This document shows positions 26,098 through 34,570 of a stretch of DNA of 64,000 bases, piece after piece. The stretch spans positions 62,001 to 126,000 of the forward strand of contig NZ_CAKD01000013.1 of assembly GCF_000297025.1 (NCBI RefSeq), given 5' to 3'. Both the position numbers and the translations under genes were made by a program. This DNA is from Lactobacillus pasteurii DSM 23907 = CRBIP 24.76. Lineage in GTDB: Bacteria; Bacillota; Bacilli; Lactobacillales; Lactobacillaceae. Positions within the stretch are counted from its first letter, which is position 1; the number at the start of each line of letters is the position of its first letter. The notes below the pieces were generated by a model. It had not been told where the DNA came from. It was given only the letters and a program-made list of their open reading frames with translations, and did not search any database.

Positions 26098-28944
26098 ATG
26101 AATAAGTTTAAAGTTGGAAATAAAAATAAAGCAACTTCGGAAAAGATCTATAGCTTAGATGAAGCCTATCAAGTCGCTGTAGATGGGGATGTACTTGAAC
26201 TTCAAGGCGGTCAAACAATTGAATTTAATAGTCTATCAATTGCCAAGAATTTAACCATTACTAGTGATGAACTTGATCCAGCTAAGTATCCTGTAATTCA
26301 AGGACAATTATCAATTGATCCAGAAGCAGAAGTAAAAATTGAAAAGATCAAATTTATCAATGATGCTAAAGACAAGAGTTCACTAGCAATCAATCGGGCC
26401 AAAGTTGACCTCTCAGAGGTCTTTTTTGACTCAGCTAATACTAGTCAGGCTAACTACTACACGCTTGAATTGAACAAGGCGACTGTCAATATCGACCGCA
26501 GCAAGATCAAGGGCTTAGTAAATCTTGTTAATGAAAGTGAGCTATTGCTAGATAACAGCGAATTGCTAGCTGATATTAAGCAAAAGTGGCTCCTTAACGC
26601 CGAAAAGTCTAGCATTAAGCTAAATAATAGCAAGCTAGCTGCTGGCATTAGAGCCAATGATGCTGCTTCATATCGCTTAACCAGCAGCAAATTAGAAGCA
26701 AATAATGCAACGTTTACCGGCCAAATTTGGGCTAGTGACAAATCAGTCTTGCGTCTTTCAGATAGCAAGGTCCAGACTAACACAGATGCCGTCGCTATTT
26801 TACTTGATAAAAGTAAATTAACCCTAACTAATTCAGAACTAATCAGCAACCAAAGAACAGCCTTGAAGGTTATTAATCTTTCAACTGTTAGTCTGGAAAA
26901 AACGGTCCTAACGCCAGGTGCAGGCAAGTATGACCTAATTGCTGAAGACAGTATTGTTAAGTTAAATGATGAAGAATTATCATATCTTTACTTTGCAAGA
27001 TCTGACGTGGAAATTACTAGCGCAACGATTCAAAGCTTGCAGGCGCAAGACCATAGTGCAATCCAAATTGAAGATGTCTTCTTTTCATCAGAACATGATT
27101 CAAAGTGGAAAAATTTTACCTTAAAAGACCACTCAATCTTGATTGCTAAGAAAATTAGAACAGATATTCGGGATCTTTATGCTGAACTAAAAACCGGCTC
27201 ATATGCTCGCATAGGGCAGGTAAATCGTCTGCCATATCTCAATGATACTGACCCAGAAAGTACGATTGAAATTGCACAGTCTCCTGAAGTGAAAACTGAC
27301 GTCTTTACTTTGGGCGATCAACGGGATGCAATGGAGACATTGAATAATCTAGTTGGTCTTGGCCGAGTAAAAGAGCAGATCAAGACTACGACCACTTTAA
27401 TCAAGTTCAACAAAATCAGAAAAGCCAGTGGCTTAAAGAATATTAGCAATACACTCCATGCGGTCTTTTTAGGAAATCCTGGTACAGGAAAAACCACTGT
27501 CGCACGACTCTATGCGAAGATTTTATTTGATGCTGGCGTATTGCCAGGCGAGGAATTTAAGTTTGTTGAAGCTGGACGTGAAGACCTAGTAGGTAAGGTA
27601 ATTGGTGAAAGTGCCCAAAAAACAGCCATTATGCTTGAAAGGGCTAAGGGCGGGGTACTCTTTATTGATGAGGCCTATGCTTTGAATGTTGAGGATTCAA
27701 GCAACGACTTTGGTCATGAGGTAATTACGCAAATTTTGAAATATATGGAAAACCACCGCGATGAAATTGCGATTATCTTTGCTGGATACACTGAAGAAAT
27801 GCAGGACTTTTTGGAATCTAATCCAGGTTTAGACTCTAGAATTCCAAACAAGTTTTACTTTGACGATTATAGCCCAAGCGAAATTGTCCAAATTACCAAG
27901 GATATGCTTGAAGATGACCAAGTTTACCCTGAGGACGAAGAATACTTTGCCAAACGAATTGCTAATGAATACAGCAATGCCTTTGATGCGGGTAACGCTC
28001 GTTGGTCAAGAAATATGGCGCAAGGCTTAGAATTACAGATGGCCAAGCGAATTGCTGATCATCCAGATCAACGGCCAGATACTTTGATTAATGCGGATAT
28101 CGACGAGTTGATCAACCAAGGCAATTACATTGAAGGCTCACAAGAAGATGCTTATGAAAAGTTGCAAAACTTGATAGGACTCAAGCGAGTAAAAGAGCAG
28201 ATCGATGAATTTATTTCTATGGCGTTGATTAACAAAAAGCGTCAAGAATTGGGCTATGAAGCTAGCGACTATACTTTGCACTCACTCTTTTTAGGAAATC
28301 CAGGTACTGGTAAGACGACTGTAGCTAGATTAATGGGCAAGGTTTTATACCAAAAGGGCGTAATTCGCCGGGACAAGTTCGTTGAAGTAACTAGAGCAGA
28401 CTTAGTTGGCAAATATGTTGGTCACACTGCACAGTTAACTAGAAAAGTTCTTAAGTCAGCTTTAGGCGGAGTATTATTTGTTGATGAAGCCTATGATTTG
28501 GCTAAAAAAGAAAGTACAGGTAGCGACTTTGGTCAAGAAGCTGTAACTGAAATTCTAAAATTTATGGAAGATCATAGGCATGACTTGGTTATTATCTTTG
28601 CGGGATATTACCAAGAAATGGCCGATTTCATGGATACTAATACTGGATTGAAATCGAGAATTCCTAATAAATTTGACTTTGAAGATTACGACAGTGATGC
28701 AATCGTCAAGATCGGTTTGCAGAAGCTGGCTGAGCGCGATTACCAGGTTGATCCTGAAAAATATGCTGCTTTAGTCAAGGTGAAGTATCAACCTTCGACT
28801 GTAACTGGTAATGGGCGCTGGGTACAGGTATTCAATGATCGTTTAAGTCGAATTCAGGCTGACAGAGTAACTAAAGATCTCGATCACAGCGATATTTTAC
28901 AAATTACTGATGAAGACTTAGCTAAAATGGCGGAAGTAAATTAG
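26098..28944 (+). CDS. Beta-helix protein fused to tandem CbbX/EccA-like AAA+ ATPase domains
   Basis: 948 aa from the ATG at 26098 (AGGGGTG upstream). Residues about 20-390 are repetitive Ser/Asn/Leu-rich strands (INRAKVDLSEVFFDSANTS, IKLNNSKLAAGIRANDAASY, LRLSDSKVQTNTDAVAILLD) like a right-handed parallel beta-helix. Two CbbX-type AAA+ modules follow: Walker A GNPGTGKTTVARLYAK (about 459) with LFIDEAYAL, and GNPGTGKTTVARLMGK (about 734) with LFVDEAYDLA; each has NKF-F-DYSPSEIV or DYDSDAIV sensor-side elements. CbbX and EccA remodel other proteins. No type VII secretion genes are adjacent, so the client is unknown. Confidence 0.8.
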   Translation: MNKFKVGNKNKATSEKIYSLDEAYQVAVDGDVLELQGGQTIEFNSLSIAKNLTITSDELDPAKYPVIQGQLSIDPEAEVKIEKIKFINDAKDKSSLAINRAKVDLSEVFFDSANTSQANYYTLELNKATVNIDRSKIKGLVNLVNESELLLDNSELLADIKQKWLLNAEKSSIKLNNSKLAAGIRANDAASYRLTSSKLEANNATFTGQIWASDKSVLRLSDSKVQTNTDAVAILLDKSKLTLTNSELISNQRTALKVINLSTVSLEKTVLTPGAGKYDLIAEDSIVKLNDEELSYLYFARSDVEITSATIQSLQAQDHSAIQIEDVFFSSEHDSKWKNFTLKDHSILIAKKIRTDIRDLYAELKTGSYARIGQVNRLPYLNDTDPESTIEIAQSPEVKTDVFTLGDQRDAMETLNNLVGLGRVKEQIKTTTTLIKFNKIRKASGLKNISNTLHAVFLGNPGTGKTTVARLYAKILFDAGVLPGEEFKFVEAGREDLVGKVIGESAQKTAIMLERAKGGVLFIDEAYALNVEDSSNDFGHEVITQILKYMENHRDEIAIIFAGYTEEMQDFLESNPGLDSRIPNKFYFDDYSPSEIVQITKDMLEDDQVYPEDEEYFAKRIANEYSNAFDAGNARWSRNMAQGLELQMAKRIADHPDQRPDTLINADIDELINQGNYIEGSQEDAYEKLQNLIGLKRVKEQIDEFISMALINKKRQELGYEASDYTLHSLFLGNPGTGKTTVARLMGKVLYQKGVIRRDKFVEVTRADLVGKYVGHTAQLTRKVLKSALGGVLFVDEAYDLAKKESTGSDFGQEAVTEILKFMEDHRHDLVIIFAGYYQEMADFMDTNTGLKSRIPNKFDFEDYDSDAIVKIGLQKLAERDYQVDPEKYAALVKVKYQPSTVTGNGRWVQVFNDRLSRIQADRVTKDLDHSDILQITDEDLAKMAEVN

Positions 28945-28954
28945 CTTATAAAAT

Positions 28955-29000
28955 AAAAAGAATTGATTATCGACATAAGGTTGATAGATCAATTCTTTTT
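28955..29000. terminator. Bidirectional terminator
   Basis: AAAAAGAATTGAT ... ATCAATTCTTTTT between convergent genes; A and T runs flank both sides. Confidence 0.75.
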
Positions 29001-29005
29001 TGCTA

Positions 29006-29947
29006 TTAGTATTCTTTTTGATAGTTGATTAAGTGCTGACTAGGGATGCCAGTTTCTTGATAAGCCTGGAAATTAGTCAAAAAGCTATCGACTACTCGTT
29101 GATCGTAAAAGTCGCTTGGGCCGGCGCTATGAGGAGTAATCAGCACATTATCCATCTCCCAGAGCGGACTATTTTCAGATAAAGGCTCATTTTCAAACAC
29201 ATCTAATGCAGCCCCGGCAATTTCGTGGTTTGCTAAAGTCTTGATTAAATCCGCTTCATTAGTCGTCTTTCCGCGGCCAACGGTTAGGTAGTAGCTGCTA
29301 TTTTTCAGTGCCTTAAATACAGCTTGGTCAATGATTCCTTTGGTCTTAGTAGTCAATGGCAAAGAGTTGACCACAAAATCTGCATCCCTGATTGCTTCTG
29401 ATAGCTGACTAATTGGAAAACATTGATCAAATCCAGCTACTTCATGGCCAGTCGTATTGACTCCGATAATTTTCATCCCAAAAGGCTGAAGCATTTTTAC
29501 CAAATCTTGTGCAATATTGCCCGTTCCAAGCAAGGCAATTGTTTTTTGCGTAAGTTCAGTTTGCCCAGCTGGAAGTTGCCAGAGCTTTTTAGTTTGATTT
29601 TTGATTGATAAATCTAAGTGCCGAACTTCAATTAGCAGATAAGCCAAAAGCTGCTGAGCAATGTTGAAGCTGTTAGCTCCACTGGCTGTGGTCAAGAAAA
29701 GATGATTTTGATCAAAAGTTTCAAGTGGCAGATAATCAACTCCAGCACTCCAAACTTGAATCCATTTGATTTTATTTGGTAATTTAAGTGCGTCTAAAAC
29801 AGCTGGATTCCAGCCTAAAATTATTTCCGTATCAGCTAGTGCTTTTGGGGAAATTTGATCAGATAGATCAATAATTTCGGCCTTAGTTTCTTGATTAAGG
29901 CGCTCCAGCAATGATTGTTCAAGTTTTCTTAATAGAGCAATTTTCAT
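29006..29947 (-). CDS. D-2-hydroxyacid dehydrogenase family protein
   Basis: 313 aa from the ATG at 29947 (GTGAGG upstream). NAD-binding fingerprint ALLGTGNIAQDLVKML (about 140-155); catalytic Arg in VGRGKTTNEADL (about 224), Glu in FENEPLSENSPLW and His in LITPHSAGPSDFY (about 283) are all present. The family reduces 2-keto acids or oxidises D-2-hydroxyacids. The specific substrate cannot be read off. Its start lies 10 bases after the stop of the recombinase-like gene upstream, so the two are probably one transcript. Confidence 0.85.
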   Translation of the reverse strand: MKIALLRKLEQSLLERLNQETKAEIIDLSDQISPKALADTEIILGWNPAVLDALKLPNKIKWIQVWSAGVDYLPLETFDQNHLFLTTASGANSFNIAQQLLAYLLIEVRHLDLSIKNQTKKLWQLPAGQTELTQKTIALLGTGNIAQDLVKMLQPFGMKIIGVNTTGHEVAGFDQCFPISQLSEAIRDADFVVNSLPLTTKTKGIIDQAVFKALKNSSYYLTVGRGKTTNEADLIKTLANHEIAGAALDVFENEPLSENSPLWEMDNVLITPHSAGPSDFYDQRVVDSFLTNFQAYQETGIPSQHLINYQKEY

Positions 29948-29957
29948 CGGAATAACC

Positions 29958-30776
29958 TCACTTGTCAGTTGGCAAAACAAATTCGTTTAAAGTGTTGTAA
30001 CGCATCATATTTTGACGATAGTAGAGCAAGGACTTGGTATCTACCTTAAGAATTCTGAGCAAATCTTCGTCAGTCAGATCCTTGCGCGAAAGGATGGAAT
30101 AAATATAACTTAGGCGCAAGTTTTGCAAAGTAATATCCATTCCAATTAACTCACGGTCAGGCATGGCTTTTTTGGCTAAGTGGAAGTCAGAAGCGTAAAA
30201 GCCGCCGAACTTTTTGCCTAAGATATAAGGGTCATCGTCAACTGGGAAATTGACATTGTTTTTAAGATATTGGCGCAGGCTGTAGCTGTTGATCTTGGTT
30301 GCTACATCGCTGTAGCGCAGCTTCAATACTTGATCAGGCAAATATCCTAGCGAAATGCCCAGCATCATAAAGATAGTTTCAGGATGAATGCCTTCAATCT
30401 TAGCAATCTCAGGCAACTTGTCCATCCAATTAATGGTAAAAGTGTGTTTGCGACTAAACTTACGGCCATTGATTTCAATCATTGGATAATCATCAATCAA
30501 ATGGTGGGTGTAAAGGAAAGTAAAGTAAACCCGAATATGGCTGAGGTATTTGTTGATGGTATTTTTCTTTAGGCCAAGGTTGGTTTCTAGGTTGTTCAAG
30601 TAATTTTGAATATCGCTAGCCTTGCAGTCGTTTAACTTGACGCTTTCATCGCTGCTGCCACCATAATAATTCCAGAAATTAGTGATCGACTTGGTCACAA
30701 CTAGCATCGTTATATCGGTATAATGCTTCTCAGTTTTACAATATCTGACGAATTCATGTTCGTAAGGATAATTCAT
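29958..30776 (-). CDS. Degenerate tyrosine-recombinase-like protein
   Basis: 272 aa from the ATG at 30776 (AGAGGTG upstream). The N-terminal part resembles the SAM-like core-binding domain (LVVTKSITNFWNYYGG, IQNYLNNLETNLGLKKNTIN, KYLSHIRVYFTFLYTH). The C-terminal part keeps LGYLPDQVLKLRYSDV (first Arg region) and a possible Tyr in LLYYRQNMMRY, but H-x-L-R-H is replaced by LQNLRLSY, so the R-K-H-R-H-Y set is incomplete. Strand-exchange activity is doubtful; it may have kept DNA binding. It sits between hup and a dehydrogenase gene rather than at the edge of a mobile element. Confidence 0.65.
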   Translation of the reverse strand: MNYPYEHEFVRYCKTEKHYTDITMLVVTKSITNFWNYYGGSSDESVKLNDCKASDIQNYLNNLETNLGLKKNTINKYLSHIRVYFTFLYTHHLIDDYPMIEINGRKFSRKHTFTINWMDKLPEIAKIEGIHPETIFMMLGISLGYLPDQVLKLRYSDVATKINSYSLRQYLKNNVNFPVDDDPYILGKKFGGFYASDFHLAKKAMPDRELIGMDITLQNLRLSYIYSILSRKDLTDEDLLRILKVDTKSLLYYRQNMMRYNTLNEFVLPTDK

Positions 30777-30844
30777 AAATTTCACCTCTTGATTTTAAAG
30801 CTTTGTTACTAAAACTATTATAATGCAAAAGAATAATAAAAGGT

Positions 30845-30883
30845 AAAAAAGATCCCAGAAGTCGAAACTTCTGAGATCTTTTT
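30845..30883 (-). terminator. hup terminator
   Basis: AAAAAGATC, CAGAAGT, loop CGA, ACTTCTG, GATCTTTTT: long stem with one mismatch, T run on the minus strand, just after the hup stop. Confidence 0.8.
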
Positions 30884-30900
30884 AAGTAAGTAAAGAAGGA

Positions 30901-31185
30901 TTACTTGTTAACAGCGTCCTTCAAAGCCTTACCAGGCTTGAATGCAGGAACTTGAGCTGCTGGAATAGTGATTTCGTCACCAGTTTGTGGGTTACGGCCC
31001 TTACGAGCTGCACGACGACGAACTTCGAAAGTACCAAAGCCAATAAGTTGAACCTTGTTACCCTTTACTAATTCTTCTTCAATTGTTGAAGTAACTGCTG
31101 CAAGAACTGCTTCTGCGTCCTTCTTCTTCATTTCAGTCTTTTCAGCAATTTGCTTTACTAATTCAGCCTTGTTTACTGATGCCAT
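30901..31185 (-). CDS. hup: HU-family histone-like DNA-binding protein
   Basis: 94 aa. Complete [42 protein letters not shown] with the DNA-binding arm, and [12 protein letters not shown] at the end. Binds and bends DNA in the nucleoid. AAAGAGGTATTTTC precedes the start. A minus-strand TATAAT (31242-31237) overlaps the palindrome GTTGTACAAC (31243-31252), which may be a control site. Strongly biased codons indicate high expression. Confidence 0.97.
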   Translation of the reverse strand: MASVNKAELVKQIAEKTEMKKKDAEAVLAAVTSTIEEELVKGNKVQLIGFGTFEVRRRAARKGRNPQTGDEITIPAAQVPAFKPGKALKDAVNK

Positions 31186-31361
31186 CTGAAAATACCTCTT
31201 TCATAAATATATTAAGTCGTTAGGATTGTACTAATGATTATAGTTGTACAACCCCATTACGATTACTAATTGTACCATTAACTTTACGAGTTTGGAACCG
31301 CAAAAGCCCTATTTAATGCAATTTTTACAACATTTAGCCTTTTTTGAGCGAAAATAAAAAT

Positions 31362-31724
31362 TTAGTCGGCTTTTCGACGTCGAATAATAACAAATGCAAT
31401 TAGACCAAGGATTTCAACTAAAAAGTAGACGATGAAACCATATAAGATTTGTCGGTTTAACCAGTCGTCATTAATTTGTAAAATTAAACAGTAACTATAT
31501 TTAAAAATAAAGATAGTAATTGGATAGCTGATCGAGACATTTTCTAAAAAGCTAAAATCCTTCATAAATGCCTTAGCAGTAGGATCTTTAGGTAGAAAGT
31601 TCTTCGACTTTTCCAGGCTTTTAGCGTCAAACTTGCGGACAAAATGTAGCACGATTAAGTAAATTACAATTAATGCAGACCAATTGATCAATGCGCGAAG
31701 ATTCAAAAATTCACGGCCTTTCAT
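31362..31724 (-). CDS. Small membrane protein of unknown function
   Basis: 120 aa from the ATG at 31724. Three hydrophobic segments: ALINWSALIVIYLIVLHFV (about 10-28), a middle ITIFIFKYSYCLILQI stretch (about 70-86) and ILYGFIVYFLVEILGLIAFV (about 94-113), ending in RRRKAD. No domain recognised. An upstream TTG (31772) without a site would add a non-hydrophobic leader and is less likely. No clear ribosome-binding site, so expression is uncertain. Confidence 0.5.
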   Translation of the reverse strand: MKGREFLNLRALINWSALIVIYLIVLHFVRKFDAKSLEKSKNFLPKDPTAKAFMKDFSFLENVSISYPITIFIFKYSYCLILQINDDWLNRQILYGFIVYFLVEILGLIAFVIIRRRKAD

Positions 31725-31793
31725 AAGATAGATTTCTATTGTGATTATTGCAAACTTGCTGGAAAAAAGCAATTGCAGGGGATGCTGTGCTAA

Positions 31794-32183
31794 TTATTTT
31801 CTATTCCTGATTATCTTTTTCAACTGAAAAAGTTCCTTCTCAATCTCCGACATATTGTCTACCATATCAGTGAACTTTTTGATGGCTTCATCATTGTAAC
31901 GGAAGCTATTTCCGATTAAGTTAACCTTTTCTGTTCCAGCTTTAAGTGCACGCTGGTAATACCATTCTTTGTATTCAAGGATCTGTTGCGCCTTAACTAG
32001 CTCAGCGATTTTTTGATCAAGAATTTTCTTTTGCTCACTAATAAAGTCTGCTCACTCTTGGAGCGTGCTGTCTCCAGCTTGATCACGTTTAATGAAAGTC
32101 AAAAGACCTTGTCGGTCATAGAAGTATAGAGTTTCGATGTTTAAGCCTAATTTTTTGGCTACTTGTCCGATGGTGTAGTTCAT
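31794..32183 (-). pseudogene. MerR-family regulator with internal deletion and stop
   Basis: From the ATG at 32183 the frame reads MNYTIGQVAKKLGLNIETLY, YFYDRQGLLTFIKRDQAG, then immediately GDSTLQE and an in-frame TGA, followed by ADFISEQKKILDQKIAELVK and LEYKEWYYQRALKAGTEKV to a TAA at 31794. In MerR proteins of this subgroup some 40 residues (second HTH part and start of the dimer helix) normally lie between RDQAG-N and G-D-x-T-L-x-x-R. The TGA falls where Arg (CGA) is expected. It is divergent from the oxidoreductase at 32303, whose promoter has a MerR-type operator. Confidence 0.8.
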
Positions 32184-32228
32184 TGCTTTAACCTCGTAAT
32201 AATTATTCAAAAAAATTTCAAAAAACGC

Positions 32229-32256
32229 TTGACCTGTACCATGGTACAGCTTATAT
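32229..32256 (+). promoter_or_regulatory. MerR-type promoter and palindrome
   Basis: TTGACC (32229-32234) overlaps the perfect 16-bp palindrome CTGTACCATGGTACAG (32234-32249), followed by TATATG (32252-32257). A dyad in the spacer is typical of MerR-controlled promoters. The only MerR gene nearby is broken, so control is probably lost or taken over. Confidence 0.65.
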
Positions 32257-32302
32257 GCTAATTATAACTTGAAAGACAAATAAACAGAAGAGAGGCATAA
32301 AC

Positions 32303-33343
32303 ATGTCAAAAAATATCTTAATTCTTGGCGCTGCTGGCCAAATTTCTCAAATGTTAATTAGCAACTTACTTGAAAATACTGACTTCAATTTGAAATTGTA
32401 TGGTAGAAATTTGTCAAAGAGAATTCGCGTGACTGATGTTTCACGTGAAACTGTAATTGATGGTGATTTTTCTGATAAGGCTAAATTAGTTCAAGCGATG
32501 AAAGACGTTGATGTAGTTTACTTAAATTCAATGGAATCTGTCGCTGACACTCAAACAATTGTGGTTGCCATGAATGAAGCAGGCGTAAAGCGAATCATCG
32601 GCGCAACGATTGTCGGAATCTACGATGAATTTGATGGACCATTAAAGGAATGGACTAATGCCAACTTGAGCGAAAGCTATCGAATTGATGAAAGAAAGTC
32701 AGCACAACTTGTCGAAAATTCAAATTTAGATTACACCTTGGTTCGTTTGACTTGGCTATTTAATGATGAAAGTCATCTAGATTATGTTTTGCTAGAAAAG
32801 GGCGAAGAAGTTAAACAAAATTTCGACGTTAATGTATTTGGTTTAATGCAGGTAACGCAAATGGTCATGCCATACATGCGTCAAAAGCAAAGCGGTCATA
32901 TAATCAATTTAGCTTCTATCTCTGGAACGGTTACAGGTCCAAGCCAATCGATTTATTCAGCAACAAAAGCGGCTGTAATTATGATGGGCGAAGCTTTGGC
33001 AGATGAGGTTGCTGCCTTTGGTATTAAAGTAACTTCGATTGCTCCAAGTGGTGTAAGAACTGACTTTTTAGATCAAAGTTCTATGAAGACGCCAGCTAAG
33101 AAAATAGCGGATTATGATATAGTTAAGCAAACTATGAAAGGATTAGCTAATTTCAATCATAATCAATCCGGTGATCCCGATCTTGTTGCTAAGGCAATTC
33201 TTGAAGTAGCTAAGATGGAGCAAGCTCCTAGAAGGCTATATTTAGGTAAGCCAGCAATAATGGCCTCGCAGTCACAGATTGGCCGAATTGTTGATGAAAC
33301 AAATCAACACCTTGATCTAAGCAATAGCATTGATACTTTATAA
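32303..33343 (+). CDS. Chimeric oxidoreductase: NmrA-like half fused to the C-terminal half of a classical SDR
   Basis: 346 aa. Residues 1 to about 165 are an NAD(P)-binding NmrA/SDR-a5-type domain (NILILGAAGQISQMLISNLL, LNSMESVADTQTIVVAMNEA, LVRLTWLFNDESHLDY). From about 170 the sequence is the second half of a different classical SDR: QNFDVNVFGLMQVTQMVMPY, IINLASISGTVTGPSQSIYS with YSATK (catalytic Tyr and Lys), then IAPSGVRTDF. The classical SDR's own N-terminal Rossmann part is missing. This looks like an in-frame fusion by deletion between two genes. Activity is uncertain. Confidence 0.75.
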   Translation: MSKNILILGAAGQISQMLISNLLENTDFNLKLYGRNLSKRIRVTDVSRETVIDGDFSDKAKLVQAMKDVDVVYLNSMESVADTQTIVVAMNEAGVKRIIGATIVGIYDEFDGPLKEWTNANLSESYRIDERKSAQLVENSNLDYTLVRLTWLFNDESHLDYVLLEKGEEVKQNFDVNVFGLMQVTQMVMPYMRQKQSGHIINLASISGTVTGPSQSIYSATKAAVIMMGEALADEVAAFGIKVTSIAPSGVRTDFLDQSSMKTPAKKIADYDIVKQTMKGLANFNHNQSGDPDLVAKAILEVAKMEQAPRRLYLGKPAIMASQSQIGRIVDETNQHLDLSNSIDTL

Positions 33344-33357
33344 GATTACAAAGAAAA

Positions 33358-33394
33358 AACTGACAAGCTTGCTATGAAGTTTGTCAGTTTTTTT
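33358..33394 (+). terminator. Terminator after the chimeric oxidoreductase
   Basis: AAACTGACAA ... TTGTCAGTTT with a 13-base loop and a T run. Confidence 0.85.
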
Positions 33395-33519
33395 GTGCGT
33401 TATGCAGGCTTGCACCGGCTAAAATATTTATTGTTGGGATGTGGATTGTTTGAATTGGGGTAACGATATATATTACAATTTAGCAGAAGCAGCGTCATGC
33501 TAAAATGGGGGAGTTTTCT

Positions 33520-34380
33520 ATGACAATCGGAGAATTGCTTAAAGAATATCGAATAACTCAAGGGAAAAAACAAAAAGAATTTACTAATGATGGAGTAATT
33601 GTAAGCCAATCCTATTATTCAAAAGTAGAAAAAAATGCTCACAGAATTACTGCTGACAGTTTAATAGATTTGCTCCATTACAACAATATTCCGGTCTGGG
33701 ACTTCTTTAGTAGGCTTAATATAATTGATGATATGAATAAACAAGAAATAGATGAGCTTAATAAAACTATGGCTGGAGCATTTTATAGTAATGACACGGA
33801 TAGATTATATAGCTTAATTACGGTAGTTGATGAAAGTAATCTATCAGACAAAGATAAACAAGAAGAAATTCTGTTGATTCAAGCCTGTTTAGAACTAATG
33901 AAAAAGCCCGATGAAAAACCAGATATAGAATTAAGAAATAAAATAAGGGATAAAATATTCAACATTCCGAATTTTAATTATCAAAAAATTTCTCTTTTCT
34001 GTAATTTTATGAAGTTTTATGATCTTGAAAGCAATAAGATGATTAGTAGAAAAATTATTGATCAACACATTAATACTAAGGATTCTAAAATGCAAGCAGC
34101 GTTACTTGCTATTATAGTAAATATATTAGCCTTTTCAGTTAGAGATGGTAAGCTACAGGAAACTGAATATTTTATAAACAGCGGAGACCAGATAAAAACG
34201 CAGCCGGAATTAGTATTCTATAAATCTGCTTTCTACTTTTTTAAAAACCTTATCAATTATCAATTAACGCATGATCAAGAAAGTTATGAAAATAGCAAGA
34301 AAACTCAAGCCTTTTTATTGAGTATCGGCATGGAAGAATATAGCAAAGTTCTTGGAAGCCTTTTAGAAAAATATAAATGA
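33520..34380 (+). CDS. Rgg/MutR-type transcriptional regulator
   Basis: 286 aa from the ATG at 33520 (GGGGGAG upstream). N-terminal XRE-type HTH (TIGELLKEYRITQGKKQKEF, IVSQSYYSKVEKNAHRITAD) with the Ser-x4-S-x-V/F-E pattern typical of Rgg. The remaining 215 residues are helical, as in the peptide-binding repeat domain of Rgg/MutR regulators. Rgg proteins often control neighbouring bacteriocin or modified-peptide operons in response to short peptides. The ThiF-M16 cluster directly downstream is the likely target. I searched the flanks for an SHP-like pheromone gene and found none convincing. Confidence 0.8.
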   Translation: MTIGELLKEYRITQGKKQKEFTNDGVIVSQSYYSKVEKNAHRITADSLIDLLHYNNIPVWDFFSRLNIIDDMNKQEIDELNKTMAGAFYSNDTDRLYSLITVVDESNLSDKDKQEEILLIQACLELMKKPDEKPDIELRNKIRDKIFNIPNFNYQKISLFCNFMKFYDLESNKMISRKIIDQHINTKDSKMQAALLAIIVNILAFSVRDGKLQETEYFINSGDQIKTQPELVFYKSAFYFFKNLINYQLTHDQESYENSKKTQAFLLSIGMEEYSKVLGSLLEKYK

Positions 34381-34399
34381 TGCATATTTCATTCTGTTT

Positions 34400-34440
34400 A
34401 TATTCGTATTTGAAATAAAAATTCAAATACGAATATTTTT
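34400..34440 (+). terminator. rgg terminator
   Basis: ATATTCGTATTTGAA / TTCAAATACGAATAT, a perfect 15-bp stem with a 7-base loop and T5. Confidence 0.9.
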
Positions 34441-34570
34441 ATTTACTTTACTTTTTATCCCATATACTAAAGCCATAAAGTTAAAACATATTGGGAATCT
34501 TACAATTGGAGATATTCTAAAGAGACATTCAAACGTTTCTCTTAATCAGCTTTCTGTAATTATAACTAAA

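Noticed and set aside
26457-26927. 156-codon minus-strand frame within the beta-helix region
   Set aside because: Antisense shadow caused by repetitive codons of the real gene; no start signal.
33400-33520. A 32-codon minus-strand frame upstream of the Rgg gene (starts MTLLLLNCNIYRY) as a pheromone precursor
   Set aside because: No ribosome-binding site, and it lacks the basic start plus hydrophobic C-terminus of short hydrophobic peptides.
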